Source: Lineus longissimus (lineage: Eukaryota; Nemertea; Pilidiophora; Heteronemertea; Lineidae). From it: a stretch of DNA of 64,000 nucleotides. The position numbers were made by a program, and so were the translations under genes. Under the pieces are notes generated by a model that ran no database searches, had not been told where the DNA came from, and was given only the letters and a program-made list of their open reading frames with translations. The stretch spans positions 11,658,001-11,722,000 of the forward strand of contig NC_088316.1 in assembly GCF_910592395.1 (NCBI RefSeq), written 5' to 3'. Below, one piece after another: positions 32,942 through 46,061 of the stretch (positions are counted from its first letter, which is position 1; every line of letters begins with the position of its first letter).

Positions 32942-34794
32942 ATGGCAAAGCAACAACAATTTTAGATAAGACATGTGTTGTATATATCTGCTTATAATTA
33001 CTTTATAAGTAGGTAGGTTCCATTGATTGTCAGCCTTTTTGTTTCAACTGGTCTAAAAGATAGTCACTGTTATTACAACATTTCAGAAATCCAATACTTC
33101 AAAGTGATGCCATTTCAATTGGAGTGATCTGATAATGAATATTGAAATAACACTTCATACTCAAAAGTCAGGGCTATTAGAATAAACTAAGTAGAACAAT
33201 ATATTGATTTTTTCTTTTAAACATTTGAAAAAGGTGTAATGCAGTCAAGGTGCCCTAGATCCGACCACATATCAGTCACCTCACTTGTGGACCTGAAGCC
33301 TCCACGATTAAGAGAATCATCTCACCAGTCATATCATGAGAGAAAGGTAGGTGGTCAGTAGGCCAATTCTTGAATTCTGAAAATCGTATGACACCAACAC
33401 AACTGGAAGCAAATGATAACTACAAAAGATAGACATCAAGATTGGTAAACAAGTACCCAGACTAGCGAAGGAGATCCGAAAAACATTAAAGAGAGGCTGC
33501 GATAAAGAAACAACGACCATATGACAGATCCAATGATACTGACATGATTGATATGGAACATGAAGAATATTAGCTTTCTCAAGTCAGCTCTTCACAGATC
33601 AGAAAATAATTGATCTTAAGAGAAGCACGGCCAATCATTAACAAGGCCAGTCAGATGAGAAAGAACTAGTGATAAAGAACCATGACAAAGCCACCATCAT
33701 GATGACACATGCTTTCGAAAGAACATTGTCAGCAAGAAGAAACCATACACATGTCACAGCCAGCAAGAAGAAATCGCCTCGCATCAGAAAACGTATACAA
33801 ACTTCTTTTGTGCAATGATCGGGGCTTGTCAACTCGTTCCAGATGAAGATGAATAGCAATAAAGAAGAGCCAGTTGGAGAGGCAAACAGATCAAAGACAA
33901 GAAAGTGACTAAGGAAAAATGTCACTGAAGAAATCCCACTTGATTTCTCGGAAGTTGCGAGATCGGAAGTGAACAACATCAGTCCTGAAGAAGCCCTTGT
34001 GGACAATGGTGAAACTAGACAATCTCCAGTAAATCTGAATCCAGTGATCACATTGAATATTCTCTGCACGAGGTTAAAAATCCCCCATGCAGTTGTCCCA
34101 ATTTTGTTACTCCCGAGACACGCTCATTCTTGCCCAAACTGGAATTCACCAACGATATTCCTGCGGTCTCTTCTGATGAGGAATCTCACATTGCAAACTC
34201 CTTTTTCAATGTAGAGGCAACCCTTGTTGTTTAAAATTTGATTCCGCCATCTCCAGTCACCCTTTGTTTTCTAGTCTCTCTTCAGAAGCACACCAAGTTA
34301 CTCGTCAATCTGACACTGCCACCAACAACTGTCCTTTGCTTACCAATCTCTCTACAGGTGCACCAGGTTCTTTGCAATCTGACCCTGCCATCTCCAACTC
34401 CCCTCCCCCTTGATATCAACTTTCAGAAGGGCATATGTGACAAGTTATAGGGGATTCGTCAAAGGGTGACTCAATTAGAAGAGGTTGGGAGGAACTCTGA
34501 CCAAACAGCATTCAAAGCGATGCCAATGTGGCCACAGCGCCTGATCAAAGTCAGCGAGTGCTTGAGGATATCAACCGGATGTCCTACTGCGAAAACTTGC
34601 TGTTGACATGCTACAACTCGGTGATCACGTGAATAATACAATAACTCCTGCGGTTCTTTAACTGCAGAGAAAACACTGCCTAACAACATGCTACTTGGGA
34701 GGGACCATGAGGATGAAGAGAGAAAAACATGACAGCTCTGCAGGAAATACATCTATTGATCAATTCTTTTAGATCTCCAACAGGGCTTGCTTAT
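32942..34794. other. no gene; possible decayed coding sequence
   Basis: Holds a two-copy duplication near 34276-34400 (CTCTTCAGAAGCACACCAAG / CTCTACAGGTGCACCAGG, about 70 bp apart). The hydrophobic 143-codon minus frame at 33638-34069 overlaps plus-strand coding-like fragments and is probably a shadow. I assign no gene. Confidence 0.35.
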
Positions 34795-34923
34795 TTGTTC
34801 AAAAACAAATTTTGTCACCAATGCTGTCATTAACTTAACTTGGTGTTATCTTTTTCAGATAAGCCCTTAAACTTAACACCAAGTTTAACACCAGTGTTAG
34901 CGACAACACTTCCTTTGAACAAC
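34795..34923. mobile_element. short foldback element, copy 2 (129 bp)
   Basis: Inverted ends TTGTTCAAA and TTTGAACAA, and inner inverted segments AACTTGGTGTTA / TAACACCAAGTT. The reverse-strand sequence GTTGTCGCTAACACTGG resembles the foldback at 440-504. No coding capacity. Confidence 0.6.
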
Positions 34924-37900
34924 CAGGGCCCAAACAGCATTCCTTTCCAAATGCACCTGGCTGGTTGTGTGCATCACTGCATTATTGAACTTCTCAAATC
35001 ATGACCAAGCAATTCCATTTTTAGCCAAGGGTTGAGGGTTAGTTGAACAGAGTTTATCAGTATTCTGTCAATGCTTTTTCTTTCATGACTTTGGTGTTGT
35101 TTCAAGCAATATGCCAAGCAGGGTTCAGCTGACAGAAACATTTCTGGTTTGGCCATTTACTGGTGCCACTGACGTCACCCCATGGACTCATTCCTAACAA
35201 TACCTGGCCAAACATTATCAAACAACATTTGCATTTTTGGATGTAAATAGAATTAGCATCAACATCCGAATTCTGACTTCTGAACACTTTCAGCTAATCA
35301 ACCATGTACACAAGAATTATGTTCAATAAATGATCCAAAGTTATAATCATGTAATAATACCCATTTAGAAGCCCATTCAGAATCGTTGATTGTGAGAGAA
35401 TAATCTGAATGATTCATTACTCGTCAGACTTTGATCCTGTTGGCTAAGCTCGACCGATGGGGAGAGCTATTGATCACTAATCTGGTCACCTGCCTTTTGA
35501 GGGTTGCTCATGACGTCAATGATCGGGTGATGGAGTTTGGTCAGGTTTAACTGCCTGCTGGGCATGAACTATGGACTTGGGTTTCAAAAAGACATATTCC
35601 TCTAAAGAAGGTTTGGTAAAAGCCTCCAAGTTCAAGTTACCGGTAGTGTATTCAGATTGAGATAGGTTCATCAAAATCTTCATGCGGTAACTTGCGGGAA
35701 GCGATACTTATTACATAGAGGCCATGCACACACATCCCCTTACTCAACGAAAGGCTGTTGAAATTATTTGAAGAGGGTCAAGGGACTTCCCAACAGCTCC
35801 ACAGTAAAATTCCTACGAAGCCAAATCATTTATGTACACAAGGACTTTGATGTCATCACACATGACTCAGTGGGCCAAAGCGGCAAGACCGACCCCAATG
35901 AACCGGCCAACATGGGTGTGTAGCCTGACATTGCTTTTTTCCATGACTGGGATTTTTCAAAGTGATGACAAAACAGTTTTTTATCTATTGATACGTTGCA
36001 ATTGTAAGATTTTACTCCACTACTTTCTTCGCGTTAATACAACCGCTAGCCTGCTGGTACATTGCCAATCCTCGAGAATAGACCTGACCAACCTCTCAAC
36101 ATCTAACTCTGCAACACCTTCCTCATCCTATGCAGCACGGTTCAAATACTTCTGGGTGACAACATCACTGATTGATGGTAATTGCAACACAGCATCTTTC
36201 TTCTTCATTTCGCTCTTTCCACTTTGCCTGCTTGCCTAATGAAGGCAGCACCATGGTCCATGCAATAGCCAGGAATGGTTCCTTCTCTTCCATTGGTCCC
36301 TACCAAGGGTACTGACCATTTGACCTTGAGTCTCTTCCGGCTAAGGCTCTGGTATCTTTGCGTGGTGATCGGGTTGTGCACTGCTGGACCAAGCACCATG
36401 CTCCCTGCTAATTTGGTTCTTTCTCAACCATTGGTCCCCAGCGAGGTTACTGACCATTTCGTACTTGAGACTCTTCCCAGGTCTCTGGTATCTTTGATGA
36501 ATAGATAATTACCAGACGTCACCGCGGAAATGGGTTCACCCAAGGAATAAATTTTGCCTGATTACTTTCTGCCAGTCATATCCTCCAGTTAGATGGTTAA
36601 TATTCCATCACATCAGTTGTGATATTCTGGTCTTATTATGTATGTGGCTGTTTATCAGGAGTGTGACACCTGTCACACTGAATAGCATACCTCACATGTC
36701 ACCCCAGGGAAAGGGACGCTCATCGAGCTGAGAACTCAGCTCCTCGGTTTGCCATCTTCAAGAAAAACAAAAACAGAATTTTTTAAAATTTAGTTGAATA
36801 ACACATGTTCTATCACTACAGGTGGTCACATTAAATCATGTAACAGTTCAGTGATTCTGAAGTGAGAAAGCTCATAATTTTACCCACGGAGCCCAAACAA
36901 AACTGTGCCCCCAAAACTTAGCTGCATTATTACAGGGTAGTTTGAGTGTCATGACCACAAACTGAAGGTTGTCTGACTTAACTGTTGTCTGACTTAACTG
37001 TTTCAACTGAATTTGTGAAATGTCTGTTTTTTTGGTATTTTCATAAATTTATTGAATGAGCGAGTGGAATTTTCTCTGCGGGCAAAGACAATCTGTTTTT
37101 ATGAGAAATATGAAATAAGTCTAAGAAAATACCGCAATCAAAGCTACAGGTATATAACACTTAATTAACATAATCATAGCCGGCCGTTCATATCTCAAAC
37201 GATGCAGTACTCTCTACTTGGGCAATCACAATATGATGCAGAATTGTATAATTGATCTATACATCTCAGGCCATGCTCAGATAATCATCTCCAATGGCAC
37301 ATCCACTTGGTAGGAGCCAGGCCATGTCATCGCCAGGCGCCGAGCAATTGGATTGCCCGGTTGAATGCGCTCGTGTGCCAGCACCAGTTGTCGCCAGAGA
37401 AGACCGACCCTGGATCAGGAGCTTGGTCATGAATATTAGCAACTGGGATCCAATTACATCACGTCTTGTTGTTAGCTCTGAGCAAGGCTAACCCCTTGAT
37501 GACTGTCATCCTGGTCATCACACGTCCATCAGAGTGCCAGCGGGACATTTATAACCCCGCCTTTAGAAATCTGCCACGGTTGTAAACATGCTCAATTGGC
37601 TTGATAAACAAATTTCGACCCATGTCTCCAAGTTTGATTAGTCTTGATCTTTCCCGAGCGGCAACCTACAGCTCACCAGGGCTACAGCCACAACATCGCC
37701 ACAGGGATCCAAAGAAAACAGAAAACCCACTAGCCTCCTCAGCACTAACAGCAAAAGCAACAATTTTGATGGTTTTTCTCTTGATCATTTATACCTGACT
37801 ACAGCTCTAGGCAAAAACCCACCAGAAACCTCACCACAAACAGCATTAAAGCAACACTTTTGATGGTCTTTCTCTTGATCATTATCTGACTACAGCTCTA

Positions 37901-38894
37901 GGCAGACCTTGGCCAGGTAGCACAAAAGTCGGGAGATGGGCCACCACAAACATTTTGCAAACACACATTGCTTATCGATGTGACCTGTAATGCAGCCAAA
38001 ACAACATGACAATTGATTGCGATTCGACCAATCGGCAGGAACCTTCCAATCAAAATCGTCATGTTGTCATAGCTACGTCGCATGCTCTGTCGCTTGTGTG
38101 AGGAGCGCTTCAGAGAACTGGGTTTGTCATGAAAAAACTACTACGTAGGTGTAAGGTTTTTAATCATTGCAAATTTGCCAAAAATGACAAATTTTCTCTT
38201 GTGCCGGCAGGAGAGCTGGCACGTGTCATTTTCATGGAAACCACCACAAAATTAGGCAAACGGTGTAACACTTCAAAGACTTTCTCGAACTAAGGGGAGC
38301 ACTACACACAGGGACTTCGCCTACGCGCAGCTCGCCACAGGATAAGCAATCACAGCAACAATCAACTGTTGGATAGGGCCACCTGCCAAGGTTATCAAAC
38401 AATCATTGATAGGAAGCTCACAATGATGACGAAAGATTACAGCAGCCACAGGAGACTGATTACCAATTTGAGACGACTTCCTCATCAAGAAAATAGGGAA
38501 GAAGAAAAAAGAGACAGTTGATGTAGTGTTCTGAAAGATGAGGAGGAAGAAGTTCAGTACTGGGCCATTGCTCCACAGCTGGAGTTTGAGTCACCAATAA
38601 AAAAATGCATTCGTTTGTTTAACGCAAATACGTTTTTTATGAGATCAGATAAGTGTTGTGGGAAGTAAATGCATTAAGGAGTAAGCAGGTAATTATGGGC
38701 ATTATTACCAAGATGTCAACTGCCACCTTCTAGTTCAACACTACGGTATATGTTTCCTTCATCAAATTCCACAGAAAGAGGAATGATATTAAACTAGACG
38801 GATTTAATAACGACTGAGTAAACCCACCGTGCAGGTTGATCTCCTGGTTGGAATAATGGGTTTTTTCAATGCATTTCAAGGTATTTTAGGCCGG
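34924..38894. other. no gene; two local duplications
   Basis: A two-copy repeat of about 140 bp spans 36248-36495 (GCACCATG, then ATTGGTCCC..ACTGACCATTT and CTCTGGTATCTTTG in both units). A second, about 92 bp, spans 37724-37906 (TTTTGATGGTNTTTCTCTTG and TGACTACAGCTCTAGGCA in both). No coding features recognised. Confidence 0.45.
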
Positions 38895-39150
38895 CAGTTT
38901 TATCCCATTTGATCTTGCGCATTGATAAATGATAGAGCTGCCCGAATTCTTTGCTCCTTAAAATTTTCAGCCAGTTCCATCAAGCTGATCTTGTCGAATT
39001 TGGATCCCAAAGCTACTGGAAACGGCTTGCAAAAACTTGTTTTGCCAACCCAGTGGAAGGCGCATGCTTGACATTTTGACATCACAATGCGTAGCGCTGT
39101 ATTGCAATCTCACATTGTACATGTCGTTACATCAAGACGGTCATCTATAG
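38895..39150 (-). repeat. dispersed repeat, diverged copy 2 with open frame
   Basis: Partner of 2300-2500. Its minus strand is open for 61 codons (38900-39085), including SLMELAENFKEQRIRAALSF. The other copy keeps a similar but broken peptide, so the protein similarity suggests an ancestral coding segment. Family not recognised. Confidence 0.4.
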
Positions 39151-40934
39151 GAACTACACAGTATCTTGGGTGAAAAGAACTGATAACCAACTCAGCCTGG
39201 ACCTGAAGGCAGCCAGGGGCCCCTTGTGGATTGTGGTAAAACTACTGATTACCCTACAACTGTATAGATGGCAATACTGATGGCTTGGTAATGATATTTT
39301 AGATATAACAAGAAATGTTCAATAACCAAGCAGGAATCAATTTGGGGTTAATATGTGCACTTCAAAAACTGAATTTTGACACCTGGCAGGTTAATGGATA
39401 TATGTGGGACAAATAGGCCTATGGAATGATTGTCCATTGTCACATCATAAGTTAGCATTTTGTGCAAAAGCAAACATTACAGTGAAAGACCAATAACTTA
39501 AAGTGGCACAAAGCTTTGTGAAACATGCACCAACATTTTCCACTACGAACCACCATGTACCATACTGAAGTATGTAAACGAAAAAGCAATCAATGTAATT
39601 AATATTGTTTACTTTTTTGTAAATGCATTAATCGTACTGAAAAAAATCACCTTAACAAACCACTTTAAAAGTTAAGAGTGACTTCGGCTTATTGTTAGTT
39701 GGTCTTTTGATCACAGAAATTGTGTTGACATTTTTAGCTAGGCAAACAAATTCTGTGGGAACTCAGTAGGCCCTGTTGAGCGAATGTTTAGCAGAAAAGG
39801 TATCAAGGGAAAGTGTGAAAGCTAGATTCAAAGCAAGCTAAATTTTGTATAGGCCCTAATCCCCCCCCCCCCCATCTCGAGTTTTCAGGTGATGGATGAG
39901 AGGCCCAATTCCAAACCATTGCCGATTGACCGGGAGGGGGGGGGGACTCAAAAGATAATTAGCCATTCAAGTCGCGCATAGAGTAAACAGGAAAATAAAC
40001 AAAATGTATTGACATGCCTCATTGATTTTATGCCCAGAGGATTTATATCAACAACATCATGGAGAATCGATTCCCCAGCTTGTTGAGAATCTGACAGGCC
40101 TTCCAAATTACAGAGCTGGCCTGTCATCAGAAAGGAGAAAGTTTTTCAATAATTTTAGGGAAACTGTGGTGCTGCAGTCCTCCAACAGTGTCAAACACAA
40201 TAATATTGTGTTCATCTGGTGATAAGGTTCTACAAGCACGTTTAACATAGAGGAAAACCACTCCGAGATTGTCATCCCACGGATTGCAAGCAGATTGCAA
40301 AGTATTCACAAACTGATATCATGAGTGTAACTCGGTGGTTAATAGACCCCAATCTTCAGTGCATATGATGTCATATTGTCCGAGTTACCAAACAGAGAAA
40401 GATTATTTTAATAAATTTACCAATGAGTGCACATTTTGGTGGTTGTTCTAATTGTTGTCATACTTGAATGTACATGCATTTTCAGGCATCTACTAGGCAC
40501 TATACGGGTAGGCTCCTCGGTAAGTTGGAAAGCAGGTCTGTTGGGGAACCGATTCTCCAGGGTGAACAAGAGAACTGGTCACACTTGCATTGGGAGGGAA
40601 TTCTGAGCACGGACTTCTGATTGATCGATAAAACGTGCATGATGTGGGTGAAATTAGTCTTGTACTATCCAGCCAAGAGGAGTCTGGTGACAGCTCCTAG
40701 AATTAGAAACCAGTGTTATGAAGATGATGAATGGCGGCATTTTGACACTATAAAATTCCTGCGGTATGGTTGGTAAGGTGGGGGCTTTGGATTTGATGGG
40801 GTAAGATGGAATGAGGGGAGTAAAACAAGTGTTTTGGGCCATCGGAAGTCCAAACCTGCTGTTTACTTTTCCCAAACACCACCTTGAAATATTGTTTCAT
40901 TGAAATTGAGAATAAAATCTCAACTGCGCTAACT
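39151..40934. other. no gene seen; G/C runs
   Basis: Contains a C run at 39861-39873 and a G run at 39936-39945. Open frames near 40022-40309 exist on both strands and cannot be assigned. Confidence 0.4.
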
Positions 40935-41265
40935 GGAGGATCAGTGGCAGAGTGGCTAGAGCGCCGCCTTAAAACCAGGAGGTCTTAGGTTCGATTCTAA
41001 GACGGATCAACACTGTTTCATCTTGTGTCCTTGGCAAGGCACCTAAGCCTACTGGCTTCTCTCCACCCAGAAGTAAATGGGTACAAGGCTTGCATGGGAA
41101 GTCTACCAGCATCCTAGCCAGTTGACCAGCATCCTATCCTGGGGGAGTAATACTCCTACGGAAACCGGGATAAACTACGGCTACATGAGTCGTTCGCGGC
41201 TCGGGCAATGGCCCTGCTGACAGTGACCGCTGAAGGGAGGTGACAATGTAATCACTAAATTACAG
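40935..41265 (+). mobile_element. tRNA-derived SINE, second family
   Basis: A box TGGCAGAGTGG (40945-40955) and B box GGTTCGATTC (40988-40997) at tRNA spacing, followed by CTTGTGTCCTTGGCAAGGCA at about 41023, a conserved-looking core block of a kind found in many invertebrate SINEs. The body differs from the SINE at 2774-3154, so it is a separate family. The family name is left open; the 3' end is approximate. Confidence 0.75.
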
Positions 41266-44200
41266 AATGAACCTGGCCTTTAACGCAATAGCGTATCATT
41301 ATCCGTTTCATTACTTTGTAGCAGTAATTGTTCAATTACCCCTGGAGGCAACATCACACGGTCAATAAAATAGCGCAAAAACATTTAATGGCCACTGTGA
41401 TGAGATTTCAATAGACTAGCCACAGCGATGACAACTGGTGATGGTTATGTTAGAATAAACAGTCCTACCACATTAAAGGAATGGGCGGCCTTTAACTTTA
41501 ATACGTTTGATCTTCTTCTTTTTCTGAACGTGTTTGGTGCATTTTCAATTTTGTTTCAACTCTTAGACAGTAGAAAACGTGTTTTTTGTTATTTTTCGTA
41601 TGCACAAGGCCTGGCGCAAAAATCCTTTCCCGTCACGTGAGTGCACGCCGAGATCGGAGTTTACATCACCCCGCTATTACGACACAACGTCATTTCCATT
41701 ATCGTCGCAGTACTGGAGTAATCAAGCGCTATCAGGGTGATGTCATGGTGTAGATTTTCATCTAGGCGCAGCGCGTCACTATGAATCGGACCGCACAAAA
41801 ATTATCTCAGCACGGAGGCCTCACTTGGGTCCAGTTGGAACCAAAATACAAGAAGTGTGTTAATTTGGTTTTTGAATTTTTCCATTTCATGAGTTATGTA
41901 ATGATCGAAACTGCAACTGTAGAATGAATGGAGACTGAGCAGCCGACAGCATGGAAACAATGCCCTTATTGATACCAATGGTCCTTTAAAGGACATCTTC
42001 CTGGGGAGCTTATCAAACGAAGTCGTCTGATAGAAAAATGTCTTCAGGCGGGCACCACTTTGTCGATACGGTTATCTCCGGACACATGTGCGGCCAATCA
42101 ATTGCCCGAAGCATGGGAGCAATCAGCGCAGCCTCATGTGACAGCTTGGTTATAGTTTTCATGGAGATGCTACGCATATCAAAGGCCAAGGCAATTCGTT
42201 TCAAATTTGAAATTTGAAACTTGTAATGGAATTGGAAAAGTTTTACTTGTACGAAAACACACTGAATATAAATTTCAACAATGCCGTTGTGTAGACCAAT
42301 GTACAAATTCTATCCATGCAAAGTTTCAACAAAGTTGCATGCATGATTACTGCACTATATAGCATTGTATAACTGCATTTCTATTTTCCTTACAGGACCA
42401 CCAGTTATCATGAACGGTGTACCCTTATTAGTGTTTGTGTTTGCAAGAATGGCTTTATATGCATCTTTCGGGTACAGTAGTTGAAAATTTCAAGAGTTGT
42501 CAGAAATGAACATAGAAGTCAAAAAACACCCATTGCCAAATTTTTGTGATGCCATCATTAGGCCATTATAAGGTCTCATCCTCCACGCACAAATTAAATT
42601 TCATGTGAAATCGAAAACTTTCGATATTACGAAACGGATGGCGCTTTTGAAACACACTTCCACTGAAATAAAACATACTAAATGGTTGAAGGATGTTGTA
42701 GACCATTTATATGATGACTCTGTCTGTAGTCATGCTCACTGGCTGAAACAAATGAGTTTTTAAAGTAAAGTTCCAGCCAACTGAAAAAAAGGCGCATTGC
42801 ATGCTTCGGTAAAATAATACTAGCTTGGGGGCAATCGAACATACACAAAAGATAATACGTCAATAAACCATGAAATGTTGTGTGAAAAAAATAATTAGGT
42901 TTCAAGTAGCTGCTCAACATTGATACCTTGTATCACCTCATTATTTTCGACTGAATAGATTTCATGACAAGGATCCATTCAGTTTATAATTTACTGTGTG
43001 AAACAGCGAGTTGTATTGAATTGAAATTAAATTACTGAAATAATGTCTAGATACACCATCACATGTATGAACATTGATCGAACTACAATTCATAAGCCTT
43101 TTTCATCAGCTATCAGTGTGACAAGTTAAAACTCACTATCTCTCTGAAAGGCTCTACCCCTGGCATAGCACAGCTAAACACCCAGAGAACTGGTATTTTG
43201 ATCCACTCGGGCATGTTTTCGTATCAGCTATACACCGGCAGCAGTGGTATTAAGGGGAGGGTGAAGGAGTCTCCAAACTCATGCCAACTTGGGTCTGTAT
43301 ATAAAGAATTTGACAGTTAGTCACACAACGTATGACTTAAGATTACGTCACCACCAGCAAGCTATACGGCAGATAGCCTGCATCAGGAGCATATATTTTC
43401 CGACATCTTGCAGAAAAACGTATAACTCTCAGGAAAACCATGTATCAAGATTACAGGAATACTTGACTATAGCCCCTAGCTCGAGATGCTGTATCCTCCA
43501 TGAAGCATGATACAGCAATTTATCTATATTACTGAACAGTAGGCAAGATTTTCCCGTCGGTGATCGCAGAACACGACCACCATCTTTACGCCTTGCTCAA
43601 ACTAATGAATTATGAAGGTCTGTGACGTCATCGTATCAACTGATCACGATTGACTGCGACGTAAATGAGGTCACGAAGTCGCAACATTCCTGCCCCTTGG
43701 ACATCGAGCCCTGGCGACCAGCCGCACACACGCTATCAGAGAATCAGGCGTGGTCTCGGTGAAAGCTACACCACGGTGAAAGCTACTACTAAGATACTAC
43801 TACTAAGATGAAGGCTAAGGTGAAAGCTACTACCAACACTAAAATGCAAAAACGGCACATCAATAGGTAAACATTTGCTATTGAATAACAGCACCATAAC
43901 TGCAGGCGGCAAACACTGCAATCTAACAAACCACCAATGGGCATCTACTCAGATGAAAATTGGAGGAACGTCACATTGATGTATTGACTGACGTCATTCT
44001 TAATTGATTACTGATAATTCTTCATTCTACCACTACTCTGATGCTATCATCAAGCCGCTTCTAACGATTACCAATCAGGTATTCAGTCGCACTGAAGCAA
44101 TCAGATTAACCCCACCCCGAGCAACGAGTGGAAATCAAACAATTATTGACAAAGATTGACAATTATCGCGGCGGGTAAAGGTATCGGTTTACCTTTGCAA

Positions 44201-45618
44201 CACGTCAGAGACATATGACCATCCTATTTCAGTGTTGGAGGGGTAAAGTCACGAAAGTGTATCATGGAAGAAACGTAAGAATCGGGGCCTTCCTCCCCTA
44301 AAAATAAACTGGTCTTTTATCTGTTTCCTTTGCGTTATTATTTCCTTTCTAGGCAAGCACACATTTAAAAAAAAGGCTAATCGATACCAAAACCAACCTT
44401 TACCCACCATGATTATCAGATATTTCATTTTTTTCAAAATTTTGATTCTCTGATTTTTATTAGACATAATCGTAGCCCCAGTAACAAAGAGGAATGCATG
44501 TCATTGCATATTTTTAACATACATTCATACATTACAGTTTGCATCAACCCCCCCCTTTCCATCACGCCCTTTCCAATATTCACAGCATAATATCACGAAG
44601 TAGGCCTGCGTTTATGGCTATGCCGTTTGGGCTGGCTTTCTATGGAGTTCAACTTTCAGTGATTTGCCACAAACTTTTACTTGAATTTAAAGATACAGTT
44701 GCCGTACTTACTTCTATTGTCATGACTGTATCCTTAAACTAAGTGATGTCAACCTATTGGTCAACAATCCAAAGCAATAAGACGGATTATCACAAGCACA
44801 GATGAGGAGAAATCCAGAATGGACTTCCACATGTTCCCAAGCAATGCATATACATCAAAATGATGATAGGCCTATCCACAGTGGTTTGTTGACTTACAAG
44901 CTGTGACCTTCTGACTTTGCATAACAGGATAAACTCGGCAGAAAATTGCCCAAACAACTTCCATGATTTAGACAAATATATATTCATAGATTCTGACCTA
45001 GTTTAAAGTAAAATTCATTCAAGTTTTAGTTTTTATAGGTGGAGGGGAGAGGTCTGATCGCTCTGATTCACAGGACTCACTGAAGGAAGTCAAGAAATCG
45101 ATCGAATCTATTGCCAATGCCATTGCCCCAGGGCAGTGTTCTCCACAAGGCCATTTGTCAGGGGGTCGAACCCTACTTTGGTCGAGCAATCCTTGTTCAG
45201 ATTTTTGTAAAGGGTTTCTATACATGCTTCCCGAAATTGGTGGCTTGCATTGGAACTAACTTTTTCCCCCTTGTCCGTCATCAAAGGCATTCAAGTGTGT
45301 TGGTCAACCATGACTATCTCCTTTGTCCCTCCACCATAAGGCCTAATTTCCCCTTATGACATCACTATTTCGGACACTCAGCGCCCCATTTCTGGAAAGG
45401 TGTATAGGGGCACCCAACCTAAAGTTGCTGGCCACCCAACCCTGTGCTGCACACTGGCAAAACTTCTTGAATATCAAGGGTAGCACCCAACCTTGAGAAA
45501 ACCCTCTTGAGAACTCTGCCATGGTTAATCAAGAGCCTATCAAAAAGTTCTTTAACATCATCAGGACTGACTCAAAGACTGTTGATCTCGTCCTCAAAGA
45601 TCCTTAGGTCTTGCGCTG
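41266..45618. other. no gene seen
   Basis: Contains a 23-nt AT-rich palindrome near 42198-42221 (GTTTCAAATTT / AAATTTGAAAC), short GTGAAAGCTACTACTAAG repeats near 43760-43830 and a C run at 44548-44555. Overlapping frames on both strands at 45019-45359 are not assignable. Confidence 0.4.
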
Positions 45619-46061
45619 CCCTAAAGCCCGCAGCACACTAGTCGCCAACTTTGGCGACAAGAAGCGTTCAGCTGACGCCTCTCGACGCCGAAGTTGGCGG
45701 CCAGTGAATCCCGATCAGAGCACACCTACCCAGAATCGGCGTCCAGTAGCGTCTTCTCCTCCACTTTAGGCTGCCATTTTGAAATCATGTGACATCAAGA
45801 CGCATACAGATTGGCCATAGCCTCGCCGTTGATGCCAATTCAGGCGGCAATCCGTAGCACACCTGGCTTCTTCTTGCGTTCAAACGCGACGACACGCGTC
45901 AAAAATCAAACATGTTAGATATTTGGCGTTTAGTTGCGGCAAGTCGCATTCGCCAACGCCGTTCGTAGCAGACTAGGGATTTTTCAGGCGTTCAGGACTC
46001 TTGCGGCAAAAAATGCCTGTGAACGCCGAAGTTGGCGGCAAGTGTGCTACGGGCTTTAGGG
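45619..46061. mobile_element. inverted-repeat element (MITE-like), 443 bp
   Basis: The ends are inverted over about 38 bp: CCCTAAAGCCCGCAGCACAC at the left and, reversed, CCCTAAAGCCCGTAGCACAC at the right, each followed by a GCCGCCAACTTCGGCG-like block. Several internal copies of GCCAACTTCGGC, GTAGCACAC and GGCGT suggest a multi-hairpin structure. GC-rich against its surroundings. The target duplication is unclear because the flanks themselves are palindromic (TA possible). No coding capacity. Confidence 0.75.

Noticed and set aside
33638-34069. 143-codon hydrophobic minus-strand frame
   Set aside because: No conserved motif, no splice signals, and the opposite strand looks equally coding-like; hydrophobicity arises from A/G-rich plus-strand sequence.
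40940-41005. Functional tRNA gene
   Set aside because: Same reasoning: a SINE core block follows immediately and no terminator-bounded tRNA is formed.
45019-45359. Coding fragment on the minus strand
   Set aside because: Two overlapping minus frames and a plus frame are all open; no family motif decides between them.
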